Assembly (NCBI GenBank): GCA_013043825.1
Contig: JABDNM010000143.1
Location: forward strand, 1-43,511
Length of the DNA stretch: 43,511 nucleotides
Direction of reading: 5' to 3'
DNA from: Flavobacteriaceae bacterium
GTDB taxonomy: Bacteria; Bacteroidota; Bacteroidia; Flavobacteriales; Flavobacteriaceae
In this document: positions 1 through 8,107 of the stretch, one piece after another
Layout: the number at the start of each line of letters is the position of its first letter
How positions within the stretch are numbered: position 1 is the stretch's first letter
Notes under the pieces: generated by a model
Databases searched by the model: none
What the model saw: the letters and a program-made list of their open reading frames with translations, nothing else
What the model was told of the DNA's origin: nothing
Made by a program: the position numbers and the translations under genes

Positions 1-29
1 CCGCCTCGGGCGGATAAAAATCATGTAAC

Positions 30-1574
30 GTGAGCTACGAATTATTTATTAGATCCAGTTCACAACAAGTTGATTTTGCCCTTTTAAAAGATGGAAAACT
101 AGTCGAATTACACCAGGAAGAAGAGGATAATAAGTTTGCCGTAGGTGATGTGTTTATCGCCAAAATTCGGAAAACAGTTCCCGGCTTAAATGCAGCATTC
201 GTAAATGTAGGTTATGAAAAAGATGCTTTTTTGCATTACCATGACCTGGGACCTAAAGTGCTCTCCCTACTGAAATTCGTAAAACGTGTAAGCACAGGTA
301 AATTAAGAGATTTTTCTTTGAAAAATTTCCCATTTGACAAAGAGATTGATAAGCATGGAGGCATTAACGATGCCCTCAGGAATAATCAATCTATTCTGGT
401 ACAGATCGTAAAAGAACCCATTTCCACCAAAGGACCACGCATTAGCTCCGAGCTATCAATAGCCGGACGTTTTATTGTACTGGTACCGTTTTCCGATCGT
501 GTTTCTATTTCTCAAAAAATAGAATCGCGTGAAGAAAAGGAACGGTTAAAGCGTTTGATAAATAGTATCAAACCCAAAGGATTTGGTGTCATCATTCGAA
601 CTGTGGCAGAAGGCAAAAAAGTAGCAGAACTGGATAGAGATTTACAAAATCTCAAGGATCGCTGGATAGCGATGTGTAAAAAGCTACGGGGAGCGCACCA
701 TCCCTCTAAGGTGCTAGGAGAGTTAAATAGAGGAGCCTCTATCATTCGTGATGTGTTCAACGATTCGTTCAACGCCATCCATATTGACGATGAGAACCTT
801 TATTTACAAATAAAAGATTATGTGCAGGAAATTGCACCCAAACAAGAGAATATCGTAAAGCTTTACGATTCCAAAGTTCCCATTTTTGAAAAATTTGGGA
901 TCGAGCGACAAATTAAAACGTCGTTCGGTAAAACCGTTTCAGCAGCAAAAGGTGCCTATTTGGTCATTGAGCATACGGAAGCCCTTCATGTCATCGACGT
1001 GAACAGTGGAAACCGAAGCAACAAGTCCAAATCCCAGGAAGAAACAGCGCTAGAAGTTAATATGATCGCAGCCACGGAAGTGGCTCGCCAACTGCGACTT
1101 CGAGATATGGGAGGTATTATTGTAATAGATTTCATCGACATGGGCCGAGCCGATAATCGAAAGAAGTTATACAATCACTTGCGAAATGAAATGGGTGATG
1201 ACAAAGCGAAACACAAGATTCTCCCTCCAAGTAAGTTTGGCTTGGTACAAATTACTCGACAACGGGTACGACCGGAAGTGAATATCAAAACCGCCGAAGA
1301 AAATCCGAATTTCGGAGAAGACGGTGAAATTGAAGCTCCTATCGTTGTTGTTCAAAAGATTACCGAAGAGTTGAAACGACTCTTCAACAAAGACTATAAA
1401 AAGATTACTTTAAACACGCATCCTTTTATAGCCGCCTTTTTAACCAAAGGCTTTCCATCTGTGCGAACCAAATGGTTCATGGAGCACAAAAAATGGGTGA
1501 CTATTCAACCTAGAGACGCTTACACGTATCTTGAATATCATTTCCATGATAAAGATGGTAATGTTATTAAATAA
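30..1574 (+). CDS. rng: Ribonuclease G (RNase E/G family)
   Basis: Single-strand-specific endoribonuclease for rRNA 5' processing and mRNA decay, expected in the cytoplasm. The 514 residues begin with an S1-like domain (about 38-140) interrupted by a basic insertion, followed by the RNase H-like and DNase I-like catalytic core. The Mg2+ ligands of the family are visible as Asp323 in IDVNSGN and Asp367 in VIDFIDM, 44 residues apart, close to the E. coli RNase E spacing (303/346). The C-terminal part continues to DAYTYLEYHF, so the protein is complete but has no RNase E-type scaffold tail. The Zn-link CPxC motif expected after TRQRVR is absent; the only cysteine is in the WIAMCKK stretch. The start is a GTG at 30, chosen because MSYELFIR matches the family N-terminus. 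A terminator follows. Confidence 0.95.
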   Translation: MSYELFIRSSSQQVDFALLKDGKLVELHQEEEDNKFAVGDVFIAKIRKTVPGLNAAFVNVGYEKDAFLHYHDLGPKVLSLLKFVKRVSTGKLRDFSLKNFPFDKEIDKHGGINDALRNNQSILVQIVKEPISTKGPRISSELSIAGRFIVLVPFSDRVSISQKIESREEKERLKRLINSIKPKGFGVIIRTVAEGKKVAELDRDLQNLKDRWIAMCKKLRGAHHPSKVLGELNRGASIIRDVFNDSFNAIHIDDENLYLQIKDYVQEIAPKQENIVKLYDSKVPIFEKFGIERQIKTSFGKTVSAAKGAYLVIEHTEALHVIDVNSGNRSNKSKSQEETALEVNMIAATEVARQLRLRDMGGIIVIDFIDMGRADNRKKLYNHLRNEMGDDKAKHKILPPSKFGLVQITRQRVRPEVNIKTAEENPNFGEDGEIEAPIVVVQKITEELKRLFNKDYKKITLNTHPFIAAFLTKGFPSVRTKWFMEHKKWVTIQPRDAYTYLEYHFHDKDGNVIK

Positions 1575-1577
1575 TAC

Positions 1578-1613
1578 AAACCCTTCTTGGCTGTTGTCTT
1601 GGAGGGTTTTTTT
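1578..1613 (+). terminator. Rho-independent terminator after rng
   Basis: AAACCCTTC and GGAGGGTTT form a 9-bp stem with one G-T wobble, closed by a long loop and followed by a run of T residues (1607-1613). It lies 3 bases after the RNase G stop codon and should end that transcript before the repeat and recX. Confidence 0.75.
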
Positions 1614-1648
1614 ATGCTTTGATTACACCTACATTAAAATTTCCGTGC

Positions 1649-1802
1649 ACAAGTTGGGCGCTCCGGTAAAGTGTTGGTGAAGCGAGTTATAACCTGCCAA
1701 ATAGCCCTTCACCGTCGGGCTGTCCGCTGTATCCCTAACGCAACATTTCTTTATCTAAACTGGCGAAATGATGGCTTCGATACGATTTCACTTTGTGAAA
1801 TC
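1649..1802 (+). repeat. REP-like interspersed element upstream of recX (degenerate copy)
   Basis: A non-coding block with several hairpins. GGTGAAG (1676-1682) pairs with CTTCACC (1707-1713). A 21-base core at 1716-1736 is identical at 20 of 21 positions to 10187-10207 in the atpD/glmS gap. A perfect 8-bp stem with a 3-base loop (GATTTCAC/GTGAAATC, 1784-1802) ends just before the recX start. The frame stays open through this block and would add about 52 residues to RecX, but that extension looks like translated repeat, not protein. The family assignment as REP-like is inference from the shared core and the nested inverted repeats. Confidence 0.6.
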
Positions 1803-1826
1803 ACTCTGCCATCCTATTTTTGCGTA

Positions 1827-2303
1827 GTGCGATCCCATAAGACTTACACCGTCGACGAGGCAAGATCCAAACTGGAAGGCTACTGCGCCTACCAGGAGCG
1901 CTGCCACAAAGAAGTACGGAATAAACTGAAGGAAATGCGCATGATCCCGGAAGCCGTAGATCTCATAGTAGATCATCTCATCCGGCACAATTACCTGAAT
2001 GAAACACGCTTTGCCAAGGCCTTTGCCCGTGGAAAATTCCGTGCCAAAAAGTGGGGCAAGAACAGGATCATTCGAGAGTTGAAACTACGGGATATTTCAA
2101 CCTACAACATCCAGCTGGCTCTTAAGGAAATTTCCGAAGATGAATACCTCCAGACCTTTGATGAACTGGTTCAGAAGCGATTACTGCAACTCACCTCCGA
2201 AACAAATCTTCAGAAAAAAAGAAAGAAATTAGCCGACTACTTATTGTATCGTGGATGGGAGAGTCAATGGGTCTGGGATCGTGCCCGCCAACAAATCAAG
2301 TGA
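1827..2303 (+). CDS. recX: Regulatory protein RecX
   Basis: Modulator of RecA filaments. The 158 residues show the three-helix repeat architecture of RecX: AYQERCHKEV and MRMIPEAVD in repeat 1, NYLNETRFAKAFARGKFR in repeat 2 (the most conserved stretch) and LADYLLYRGWE in repeat 3. I start it at GTG 1827, giving VRSHKTYTVDEARSKLE, which fits the usual length of about 155-160 residues in flavobacteria. An upstream GTG at 1671 would add a tail derived from the REP-like element and with no RecX similarity. No in-frame ATG exists before MRMIPEA, which would cut into the domain. No recA is nearby. The perfect hairpin at 1784-1802 lies 24 bases upstream and could affect expression. Confidence 0.9.
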   Translation: MRSHKTYTVDEARSKLEGYCAYQERCHKEVRNKLKEMRMIPEAVDLIVDHLIRHNYLNETRFAKAFARGKFRAKKWGKNRIIRELKLRDISTYNIQLALKEISEDEYLQTFDELVQKRLLQLTSETNLQKKRKKLADYLLYRGWESQWVWDRARQQIK

Positions 2304-2326
2304 ATTGGTAGTCCTCAATGTGAAAA

Positions 2327-3139
2327 TTAGTGCGCTCGCCAAATCCTGAACAATTCGAAGGGAGCTTTTAAGAAATCGCTCAACTTCAATTTGCTTCCTG
2401 CAACGTCTTTCCATTCATTCAGAGGAATCTCAAGTATGGCGGCCTCCGCATTTTTTGTCCCCAAATGTCGCTTCAGCCTTGCAATCAATTCTACGTCAAA
2501 AAGCCATTTGGTGATCAAAGGAGCCTCAAAAAGCGTAAATACCACCGATTTGTCGATCATTTTCGCCCCGCACTGGGTATCGTAAACCGGAAATCGAAGC
2601 ACATTACTCACAAAGGTGGCAAACACCCGTCCCAGGTAATGCCGCCGTGCTTTTCGCTCAATGCTCGCACCCATTCTGGCAATACGCGCACCCATTACGA
2701 ACAAGGGCCTAGGGGCTCTCCTCGAGATCTCATGGATAAAATAGGGTATCTCGGTTAAAGGAGTGGCCAGGTCGGCATCCATATATCCTATAAACTCATA
2801 GATAGATTTAGATCGCACCGAAAGTACTCCATGCCGAATTGCTTCGGCCTTGCCCACATTTTTTTCCAGATCGATCCAATTAAAATGTGCCTTGGTTGAA
2901 CAGAAGGATTCCAACATTTCAGCGGTCTTGTCACTGCTCCCATCGTTTACAAATAGAAAATCACAGTATGCATTCTCAAGGGAAAACGCTTCAAAAGTAG
3001 ATAGCTCAAGACGATCCTCTTCATTATAACAAGGAATAATGATGAGAATCTTAAAAGATTTTAGCAGGTCCTTTTCTTCCACGCTTAAATTGCTGTAATA
3101 GTAGGTCCAAAGAACGGAAATATTTTGAGAACGCAACAA
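2327..3139 (-). CDS. Family 2 glycosyltransferase, ALG5/dolichyl-phosphate glucosyltransferase-like
   Basis: Predicted transferase of a sugar from a nucleotide donor, possibly to polyprenyl phosphate. GT-A fold motifs are in order: ILIIIPCYNEEDRL (31-44), FVNDGSSDKT (63-72) and the metal-binding DADLATP (121-127). RRHYLGRVFATFVS (166-178) and DTQCGAKM (187-194) are typical of the dolichyl-phosphate glucosyltransferase/DPM subgroup. It has 270 residues and no C-terminal membrane segments, so it should be soluble or peripheral. The first 29 residues precede the conserved fold, so the true start could be later. It converges on recX with only 23 bases between the stops and lies downstream of the JmjC-like gene on the same strand. 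The acceptor is unknown. Confidence 0.85.
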   Translation of the reverse strand: MLRSQNISVLWTYYYSNLSVEEKDLLKSFKILIIIPCYNEEDRLELSTFEAFSLENAYCDFLFVNDGSSDKTAEMLESFCSTKAHFNWIDLEKNVGKAEAIRHGVLSVRSKSIYEFIGYMDADLATPLTEIPYFIHEISRRAPRPLFVMGARIARMGASIERKARRHYLGRVFATFVSNVLRFPVYDTQCGAKMIDKSVVFTLFEAPLITKWLFDVELIARLKRHLGTKNAEAAILEIPLNEWKDVAGSKLKLSDFLKAPFELFRIWRAH

Positions 3140-3200
3140 ATGCTAACAAGCTTCCCGAATGATCTCTTATTGAACGAAGGCTGAAAAAAGGTCGAACAAC

Positions 3201-4064
3201 CTACCGTAATCCTAAATTTTCATGGGTGCGTTGAACGGCCCGTTCATTCTTCGAATCGATCCAGGCCTGCCCTTTCATGCGTCGCATCAAATTATCGTAA
3301 TGCCGCATCACGAAAATGTTGTAGACCGCCCTTCCCAGGTTTTTGGGATTTCTTGCAAGGGCACGTAAACTCATTGAAAAGCCGGGTGAGAGATAATGCA
3401 TATGATGCCAGAACCCTTCGGGCATATATAGCACCTCACCATGCTCCAACTCTCCTACGAAGCCCCTGGCATGCTTTAGCGCCGGCCACTTGTCCAAATC
3501 GGGATTGGAGAAGTTGATATCTTCCCGCACGATCAGGGAGTGTGGAATTTTGTAGAGGTACTTATTCTGACGCTGATCGAACAGGATACAGCGTTTTTTT
3601 CCATGGAAATGAAAGTGGAAAATATTGGCCAGGTCAATGTCGTAGTGCATGAAGGTATGACTGTTTTCCCCTCCAAAGAACAACATGGGTAATCCCTTCA
3701 TCAACTTCACCCCAAAATCCGGATAGGTGAAATCCTGTTGTAATTGCGGTACTTCCTTGAGAATATTCCAGAGGAAAATACGATAACGTGTAGGCTCTTT
3801 TTTCAAGAGATCTATATAATCCCGCATTTTCATTCTGGCATGTGCCTGGTTGAATCCCTCGTCATGCCGAACGGGTCGATCATCGTACAAAGGGACCATA
3901 ACATCACCGGCTATTTCAGCCATATAATCCAGGTTCCATTTTGTAAATGCCGGCCATTCCTCAATAAACCGTTCAATAATAACCGGCTTCTGTGGCTTGA
4001 AGTAGTTTTGAAGGAAATCTTCCTTACTTATAGTCCCAACTCTGTCTATCGATTCTAAATGCAT
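3201..4064 (-). CDS. JmjC/cupin-8 domain protein (putative Fe(II)/2-oxoglutarate oxygenase)
   Basis: A 287-residue cupin-like protein of the group containing JmjC hydroxylases such as FIH. The N-terminal part carries KPVIIERFIEEWPAF (26-40), the typical entry to this fold. The iron site is readable as His140-x-Asp142 in TFMHYDIDL, with a distal His in GFWHHMHYL (220-223). The family hydroxylates protein, tRNA or ribosomal-protein side chains; the substrate here cannot be told. The length and both halves of the double-stranded beta-helix argue for a complete, active oxygenase. It is upstream of the glycosyltransferase on the same strand (61-base gap), possibly co-transcribed, and begins about 100 bases downstream of a terminator. 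Confidence 0.85.
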   Translation of the reverse strand: MHLESIDRVGTISKEDFLQNYFKPQKPVIIERFIEEWPAFTKWNLDYMAEIAGDVMVPLYDDRPVRHDEGFNQAHARMKMRDYIDLLKKEPTRYRIFLWNILKEVPQLQQDFTYPDFGVKLMKGLPMLFFGGENSHTFMHYDIDLANIFHFHFHGKKRCILFDQRQNKYLYKIPHSLIVREDINFSNPDLDKWPALKHARGFVGELEHGEVLYMPEGFWHHMHYLSPGFSMSLRALARNPKNLGRAVYNIFVMRHYDNLMRRMKGQAWIDSKNERAVQRTHENLGLR

Positions 4065-4123
4065 AGGCCAAAAAGTGGCAGCAAATTACGAAACTTTGAA
4101 TTAATGTTTTCGTATTAGAGAAT

Positions 4124-4148
4124 GAAAAAGACCGCAATAATGCGGTCT
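4124..4148 (-). terminator. Rho-independent terminator of the fibronectin-III lipoprotein gene
   Basis: AGACCGC (4129-4135) and GCGGTCT (4142-4148) form a perfect 7-bp stem with a 6-base loop. Read on the minus strand it is followed by five T residues, 20 bases after the stop of the minus-strand gene. Confidence 0.8.
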
Positions 4149-4168
4149 GTTCAGGTTGTTGCCCCAGA

Positions 4169-4801
4169 TTATTGATCGGTAGTAACGGTGAGTTGATCTG
4201 AAAATTCACTGTAGCCATCGATCCCACAATCTGCTCGTACGTAAATCTCATACGTGGTGGACGGGGCCAGGCCGGTGATCTCATAATTACTCGCATTGGA
4301 AGCAACCCGGGTTCCGGTGCCAATAACGAAACCGTTGGGTCCGTATTCCACTTCCCAGGCCGTTTCGTTGTTCTCATCCCAACTCAATTCAATGGAAGTT
4401 GAACTCACCCCAACAAGCACGAGGTTCGTAGGCGTGTTGCAAAGCTCCACGTTCTCCAGGGTTTGAAAAATCGCCGAAATGTAGTTACTAAATCCATCAC
4501 TGCCGCAATTCGATCGTAGGAAGATCTCGTAATTGGTAAGCGGCTCCAAACCATCCACAAGGAACTCGGTTTGAGAGGTCTGAATCACCGAACCACTTCC
4601 CAAAGAAAATCCCTGCTCTCCATATTCTATCTCAAAGGCAGATTCTCCCCCGGTGTCCCAGGTAAAAAAAACAGAAGTACTATTCACCTGATCGATGGAG
4701 AGTTCCATAGGCTGATCACAATTTCGGTTCGTTGAGTCGTCGTTTTTAGAACAGCCAAACAGGAACGCGCAGGCTGCTGCCAACCAGAGCAGTTTTTTCA
4801 T
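4169..4801 (-). CDS. Lipoprotein with two fibronectin type III repeats
   Basis: A 210-residue exported lipoprotein. The signal peptide ends in FLFGC with the acylated cysteine at position 17, followed by SKNDDS. It then carries two tandem fibronectin-III-like modules (about 30-115 and 120-208). Each has a conserved Trp-containing strand (FFTWD / ELSWDE), an IEYG/VEYG strand, and the LEPLTNYEIFLRSNCG / LAPSTTYEIYVRADCG signature in which a Y-x-I-x-x-R-x-x-C-G motif ends the module. Such modules in Bacteroidota usually occur in large adhesins or polysaccharidases; here they stand alone, so this may be a binding or spacer protein on the outer membrane. No enzymatic domain is present. It is a single-gene unit with its own terminator. 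Confidence 0.85.
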   Translation of the reverse strand: MKKLLWLAAACAFLFGCSKNDDSTNRNCDQPMELSIDQVNSTSVFFTWDTGGESAFEIEYGEQGFSLGSGSVIQTSQTEFLVDGLEPLTNYEIFLRSNCGSDGFSNYISAIFQTLENVELCNTPTNLVLVGVSSTSIELSWDENNETAWEVEYGPNGFVIGTGTRVASNASNYEITGLAPSTTYEIYVRADCGIDGYSEFSDQLTVTTDQ

Positions 4802-5040
4802 AAGTACAGGATTTTAGATTAAGTACTGTTTGGCAGACTCCTAAAACGCTTAATTTCTGCATAAAATTGTGCACCCCGGTCTTCGGAACAGAAAACCCAA
4901 CACACATCACTTAAACTTGAATAATTCCATGATAAGTGCCTAATTCCCTATAAATTAGTGCAAGTAGAAATTGAAATTGGCCGCTTTTTTGTAATTTGAG
5001 GTAATCTCCCGATAGAATTAATATTAGAATATAACCGCAC

Positions 5041-5478
5041 ATGGAAGAGCAGATAGAACATAAAAATTGGTTTGGTCGAAATTGGAAATGGGTAGTACCC
5101 ACCGGTGGTTGCCTGCTGGTTATTATCGTGATCATACTATTTGTGGGCAGCATATTTTGGGGTGTTACTTCCATGTTCAGTGAATCGGCACCCTACCAGG
5201 AGGCTATGTCCCGTGTTCAAGCCAACGAACAGGTGATCCAGCAACTGGGTGAACCCATCGAACAGCACGGTATGTCCAGTGGTAATATAAACATATCCAA
5301 TGGACGAAAAAGTGCGAATTTGAATATCCCCATCGAGGGTCCAAAAGGGGAAGCTACCATCACCGTAATCGCTACAGGTCGTGGAGATGATTGGACTTAT
5401 CAAACCATGACCGTCGAGTTCGCAGATACAGGGGAGTATCTGAATCTGCTCGAGACAGACGAGCTTCTGGATAAATAA
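5041..5478 (+). CDS. Coa1-family membrane protein (cytochrome c oxidase assembly factor 1-like)
   Basis: 145 residues: a short charged N-terminus (MEEQIEHKNWFGRNWKW), one membrane helix (about 19-44, rich in V/I/L), then a periplasmic domain of about 100 residues. SESAPYQEAMSRVQANEQVIQQLGEPI is followed by GNINISNG, LNIPIEGPKGEATI and GRGDDWTYQTMTVE. This is the layout of the Coa1 family (PF08695), in which the exposed domain often ends in a V-x-I-x-G-x-x-G-x-A pattern. In mitochondria Coa1 helps mature Cox1; in bacteria the role is not established. No oxidase genes are near. It is the first of two rightward genes (48-base gap to the GNAT gene). Confidence 0.7.
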   Translation: MEEQIEHKNWFGRNWKWVVPTGGCLLVIIVIILFVGSIFWGVTSMFSESAPYQEAMSRVQANEQVIQQLGEPIEQHGMSSGNINISNGRKSANLNIPIEGPKGEATITVIATGRGDDWTYQTMTVEFADTGEYLNLLETDELLDK

Positions 5479-5525
5479 CGGTAGACCGTCCAGTCGCTAA
5501 AAATTCTTCTTTAAAAAACAGTCTG

Positions 5526-6056
5526 ATGATTGAATATAAAAGAGCGTCCACCGACGAAGAACTTAGTCAGATCCTGGCAATTCAACAAAGAAACCTCCCG
5601 GAGTATATTTCTTTCGAAGAAATAAAAGAAGAGGGCTTTGTAACGGTGCATCACGACTTCGCTTTGCTCAAGGAAATGAATGAGGCTTGTGCTCATGTCA
5701 TAGCTACGTCGAACAATGAAGTTATTGGGTACACACTCTGTATGCATCCTAAGTTTGGGGATGAGATCCCGGTACTTCGGGCTATGTTTTCGGAAATACA
5801 AAAACAACTAGGGCACGGAAAGGCATATATCGTAATGGGGCAGGTTTGTGTGGACAAGCCATTCAGAAAAAAAGGAGTCTTTCGAAAATTATACGAAACT
5901 ATGCTGGATTGTATTAGAGCGGATTTTGAACGCATTGTCACCGAAGTGGACGTTAACAACCAGCGTTCCCTGGCAGCACATTACGGGGTGGGTTTTCAGC
6001 TGCTCTCCAAGTACCGATCTGATGGCCGCGACTGGGAGCTAATTGTTTTGGAATGA
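5526..6056 (+). CDS. GNAT family N-acetyltransferase
   Basis: Transfers an acyl group, usually acetyl from acetyl-CoA, to an amine. The 176 residues have the GNAT core: beta-strand MGQVCVDKPF followed by the acetyl-CoA pyrophosphate loop in PFRKKGVFRKLYETM (R-x-x-G-x-F form, about residues 112-127), and TEVDVNNQRSLAAHYGVGFQ, the typical motif B with a conserved Asn. A start at ATG 5526 gives a natural N-terminus (MIEYKRASTDEEL). The substrate is not predictable. It is likely co-transcribed with the upstream Coa1-like gene and converges with nagB, with 19 bases between the stops. Confidence 0.85.
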   Translation: MIEYKRASTDEELSQILAIQQRNLPEYISFEEIKEEGFVTVHHDFALLKEMNEACAHVIATSNNEVIGYTLCMHPKFGDEIPVLRAMFSEIQKQLGHGKAYIVMGQVCVDKPFRKKGVFRKLYETMLDCIRADFERIVTEVDVNNQRSLAAHYGVGFQLLSKYRSDGRDWELIVLE

Positions 6057-6075
6057 TCACCCCCGATCAAGCATT

Positions 6076-7998
6076 TCAGAATAAATGTCTCTTGAATGCC
6101 TCGATAGCGGCATAATCTGCCAATCCCAGGTGATTGTATTTTTCTGCGGTAAGTCGGTTTCTGTCCTCCGCGCGAACCCAAAACTCGCGGGAATCATCAC
6201 CCTGGAACATCACCCTATCCTTTTGCGATTGATGAAAAAAGATGGCATTTCGCTTCCGGATCACCTGGTCGGGACTCATGGGGACAGCCATATCGATCTC
6301 ATGCGCTTCCCACTCCTGCCAGGCACCGCGATACAACCAAACCCAACAATTGTTCATATAGCTTTGAGAACGTAACGAAGCCAGTGCCTCAAAAAGAGCA
6401 TCCAGGCATACCTTATGTGTTCCATGCGGATCGGCAAGATCACCTGCAGCATAAATCTGGTGGGGTTCAATTTGGGCAATGACCTTGGTGACAAGTTCTA
6501 TATCGGCCGTACTTAGTTTATTCTTGGTAATTGTGCCCGTTTCATAAAATGGCATGTCGAGGAAATGCAGGCGATCTTCATGCAGACCCATGTATTTTGC
6601 TGCCAAGTAACATTCGTTCCTGCGAATGAGCCCTTTTATATTACGCACTTCAGGAGTATCCAGGTCGTTTTCGTTCTTATTCAGAAGGAATTGAACAATA
6701 CTCTGCACCGATTTCGATTCCGGGTTCAGGCTCAGGGCTATCTTGGCAAATTTTAAGGCATCGTCATCGGTAACGGCAATATTTCCAGAGGTTTGATAGA
6801 CCACATGAACTTCATGTCCCTGCGATATCAAGCGCTCCAGGGTTCCCCCCATGGAAATTACGTCGTCGTCGGGATGCGGACTAAAGACGATTACTCTTTT
6901 TTTGGCTGGTTCCGAACGTTCCGGCCTATTGGTATCATCTGCTCCAGGCTTTCCTCCCGGCCATCCGGTAATGGTATGCTGCAGCCTGTTGAACATTTCA
7001 ATATTCAGCTCGTATGCCGAACCCACTTCAGCCAGCAAACCAGCCATTCCATGATCTGTATAGTCCTTATCGGTTAATTTTAAGACCGATTTATCGAGTA
7101 GGATACTCAGCCAAACCACCGCTTTTAACTTCAAATGGGAAGCCCATTCGCAGGGGCCAACAAGCCAGGGTGTATTGATACGGGTTAATTGAGATGATGC
7201 GGCCTGGTCTAGAACAAAGGTAGTATTGGTATGTTCCTGCAGGTAGGATGCCGGAACCTGGGCGGTGATCTTTCCTTCGATGGTCTCTTGAACGATCGCA
7301 GCCTTATTGCTACCCCAGGCCAGTAGTACGATCCTGTGGGCGCTTTTGGCAGTGCCTATGCCCATAGTAATGGCTTTCTTGGGCACATGATCTATCCCCT
7401 GGAAAGCCGGTGCAGCGTCCACCCTTGTGATATGATTGAGGTTGATAACACGTGTTCCCGAATTAACATGAGACCCAGGCTCATTGAACCCAATGTGTCC
7501 CGTGCGTCCAATGCCCAATAGTTGAAAGTCCAAGCCGCCTGCCTCCTTGATCTTTGCCTCATAATCCAGGCAATACTGCCTAATTTGGTCGGGGTCTACC
7601 CGTCCGTCGGGAATATGCACCTGTTCTGGAGGTATATCCACGTGATTAAAGAGATGCTCATGCATAAAGTAATGGTAGCTCTGTAAGTTCCCGGGATCCA
7701 TTCCAAGGTACTCATCGAGGTTGAAGGTAATCACGTTCTTAAAACTTAATCCCTCCTCTTGATGAAGTCGAACCAATTCTTCATACACTTTGATGGGTGA
7801 GGAACCTGTTGCCAGTCCCAACACACAATTTCTACCTTCCTCTTGTTTATCCTGAATGAGCTCTGCGATCTCCCGAGCAACTAAGATGGATGCTTCCGAA
7901 GAAGAATTGAACTGGACATTATGAATTTTTTCGAAACGGGTTTCTTCAAACATTCCTGGCTCCTGGAATGCGATGGACGAAGTGTCTAAATTGGACAT
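6076..7998 (-). CDS. nagB: Glucosamine-6-phosphate deaminase fused to PIG-L/LmbE deacetylase domain
   Basis: 640 residues carrying two enzymes. The N-terminal NagB domain (about 25-290) shows LGLATGSSPIKVYEEL, FNLDEYLGM with the catalytic Asp, and GIGRTGHIGFNEPGS with the ring-opening His; it converts glucosamine-6-phosphate to fructose-6-phosphate and ammonia. The C-terminal PIG-L domain (about 370-560) begins VIVFSPHPDDDVISMGG, where HPDD supplies zinc ligands, and has ADPHGTHK as the distal zinc His region; this family deacetylates N-acetylglucosamine derivatives. The fusion is known in Bacteroidota. Together the domains could turn an N-acetylated amino sugar phosphate into fructose-6-phosphate, but that coupling is inference. 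It is a single transcription unit and the counterpart of glmS at 10.5-12.3 kb. Confidence 0.93.
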   Translation of the reverse strand: MSNLDTSSIAFQEPGMFEETRFEKIHNVQFNSSSEASILVAREIAELIQDKQEEGRNCVLGLATGSSPIKVYEELVRLHQEEGLSFKNVITFNLDEYLGMDPGNLQSYHYFMHEHLFNHVDIPPEQVHIPDGRVDPDQIRQYCLDYEAKIKEAGGLDFQLLGIGRTGHIGFNEPGSHVNSGTRVINLNHITRVDAAPAFQGIDHVPKKAITMGIGTAKSAHRIVLLAWGSNKAAIVQETIEGKITAQVPASYLQEHTNTTFVLDQAASSQLTRINTPWLVGPCEWASHLKLKAVVWLSILLDKSVLKLTDKDYTDHGMAGLLAEVGSAYELNIEMFNRLQHTITGWPGGKPGADDTNRPERSEPAKKRVIVFSPHPDDDVISMGGTLERLISQGHEVHVVYQTSGNIAVTDDDALKFAKIALSLNPESKSVQSIVQFLLNKNENDLDTPEVRNIKGLIRRNECYLAAKYMGLHEDRLHFLDMPFYETGTITKNKLSTADIELVTKVIAQIEPHQIYAAGDLADPHGTHKVCLDALFEALASLRSQSYMNNCWVWLYRGAWQEWEAHEIDMAVPMSPDQVIRKRNAIFFHQSQKDRVMFQGDDSREFWVRAEDRNRLTAEKYNHLGLADYAAIEAFKRHLF

Positions 7999-8107
7999 AC
8001 TGAAATGTATGGAGATTGAATTTACGAAGTTACCAAATTAGTTCATTAAGTTGAAGAGCAGTAAACAGGAAATCCACCAGACTTGCTAAGGTGTTTTCGA
8101 TAGATAA

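Noticed and set aside
1-13. CCGCC/GGCGG mini-hairpin at the window edge
   Set aside because: Could be the end of a terminator of an upstream gene, but only 13 bases are visible and no T-run follows.
1671-1826. N-terminal extension of RecX from an upstream GTG
   Set aside because: The added residues derive from the REP-like element and do not resemble RecX; the protein has its normal length from GTG 1827.
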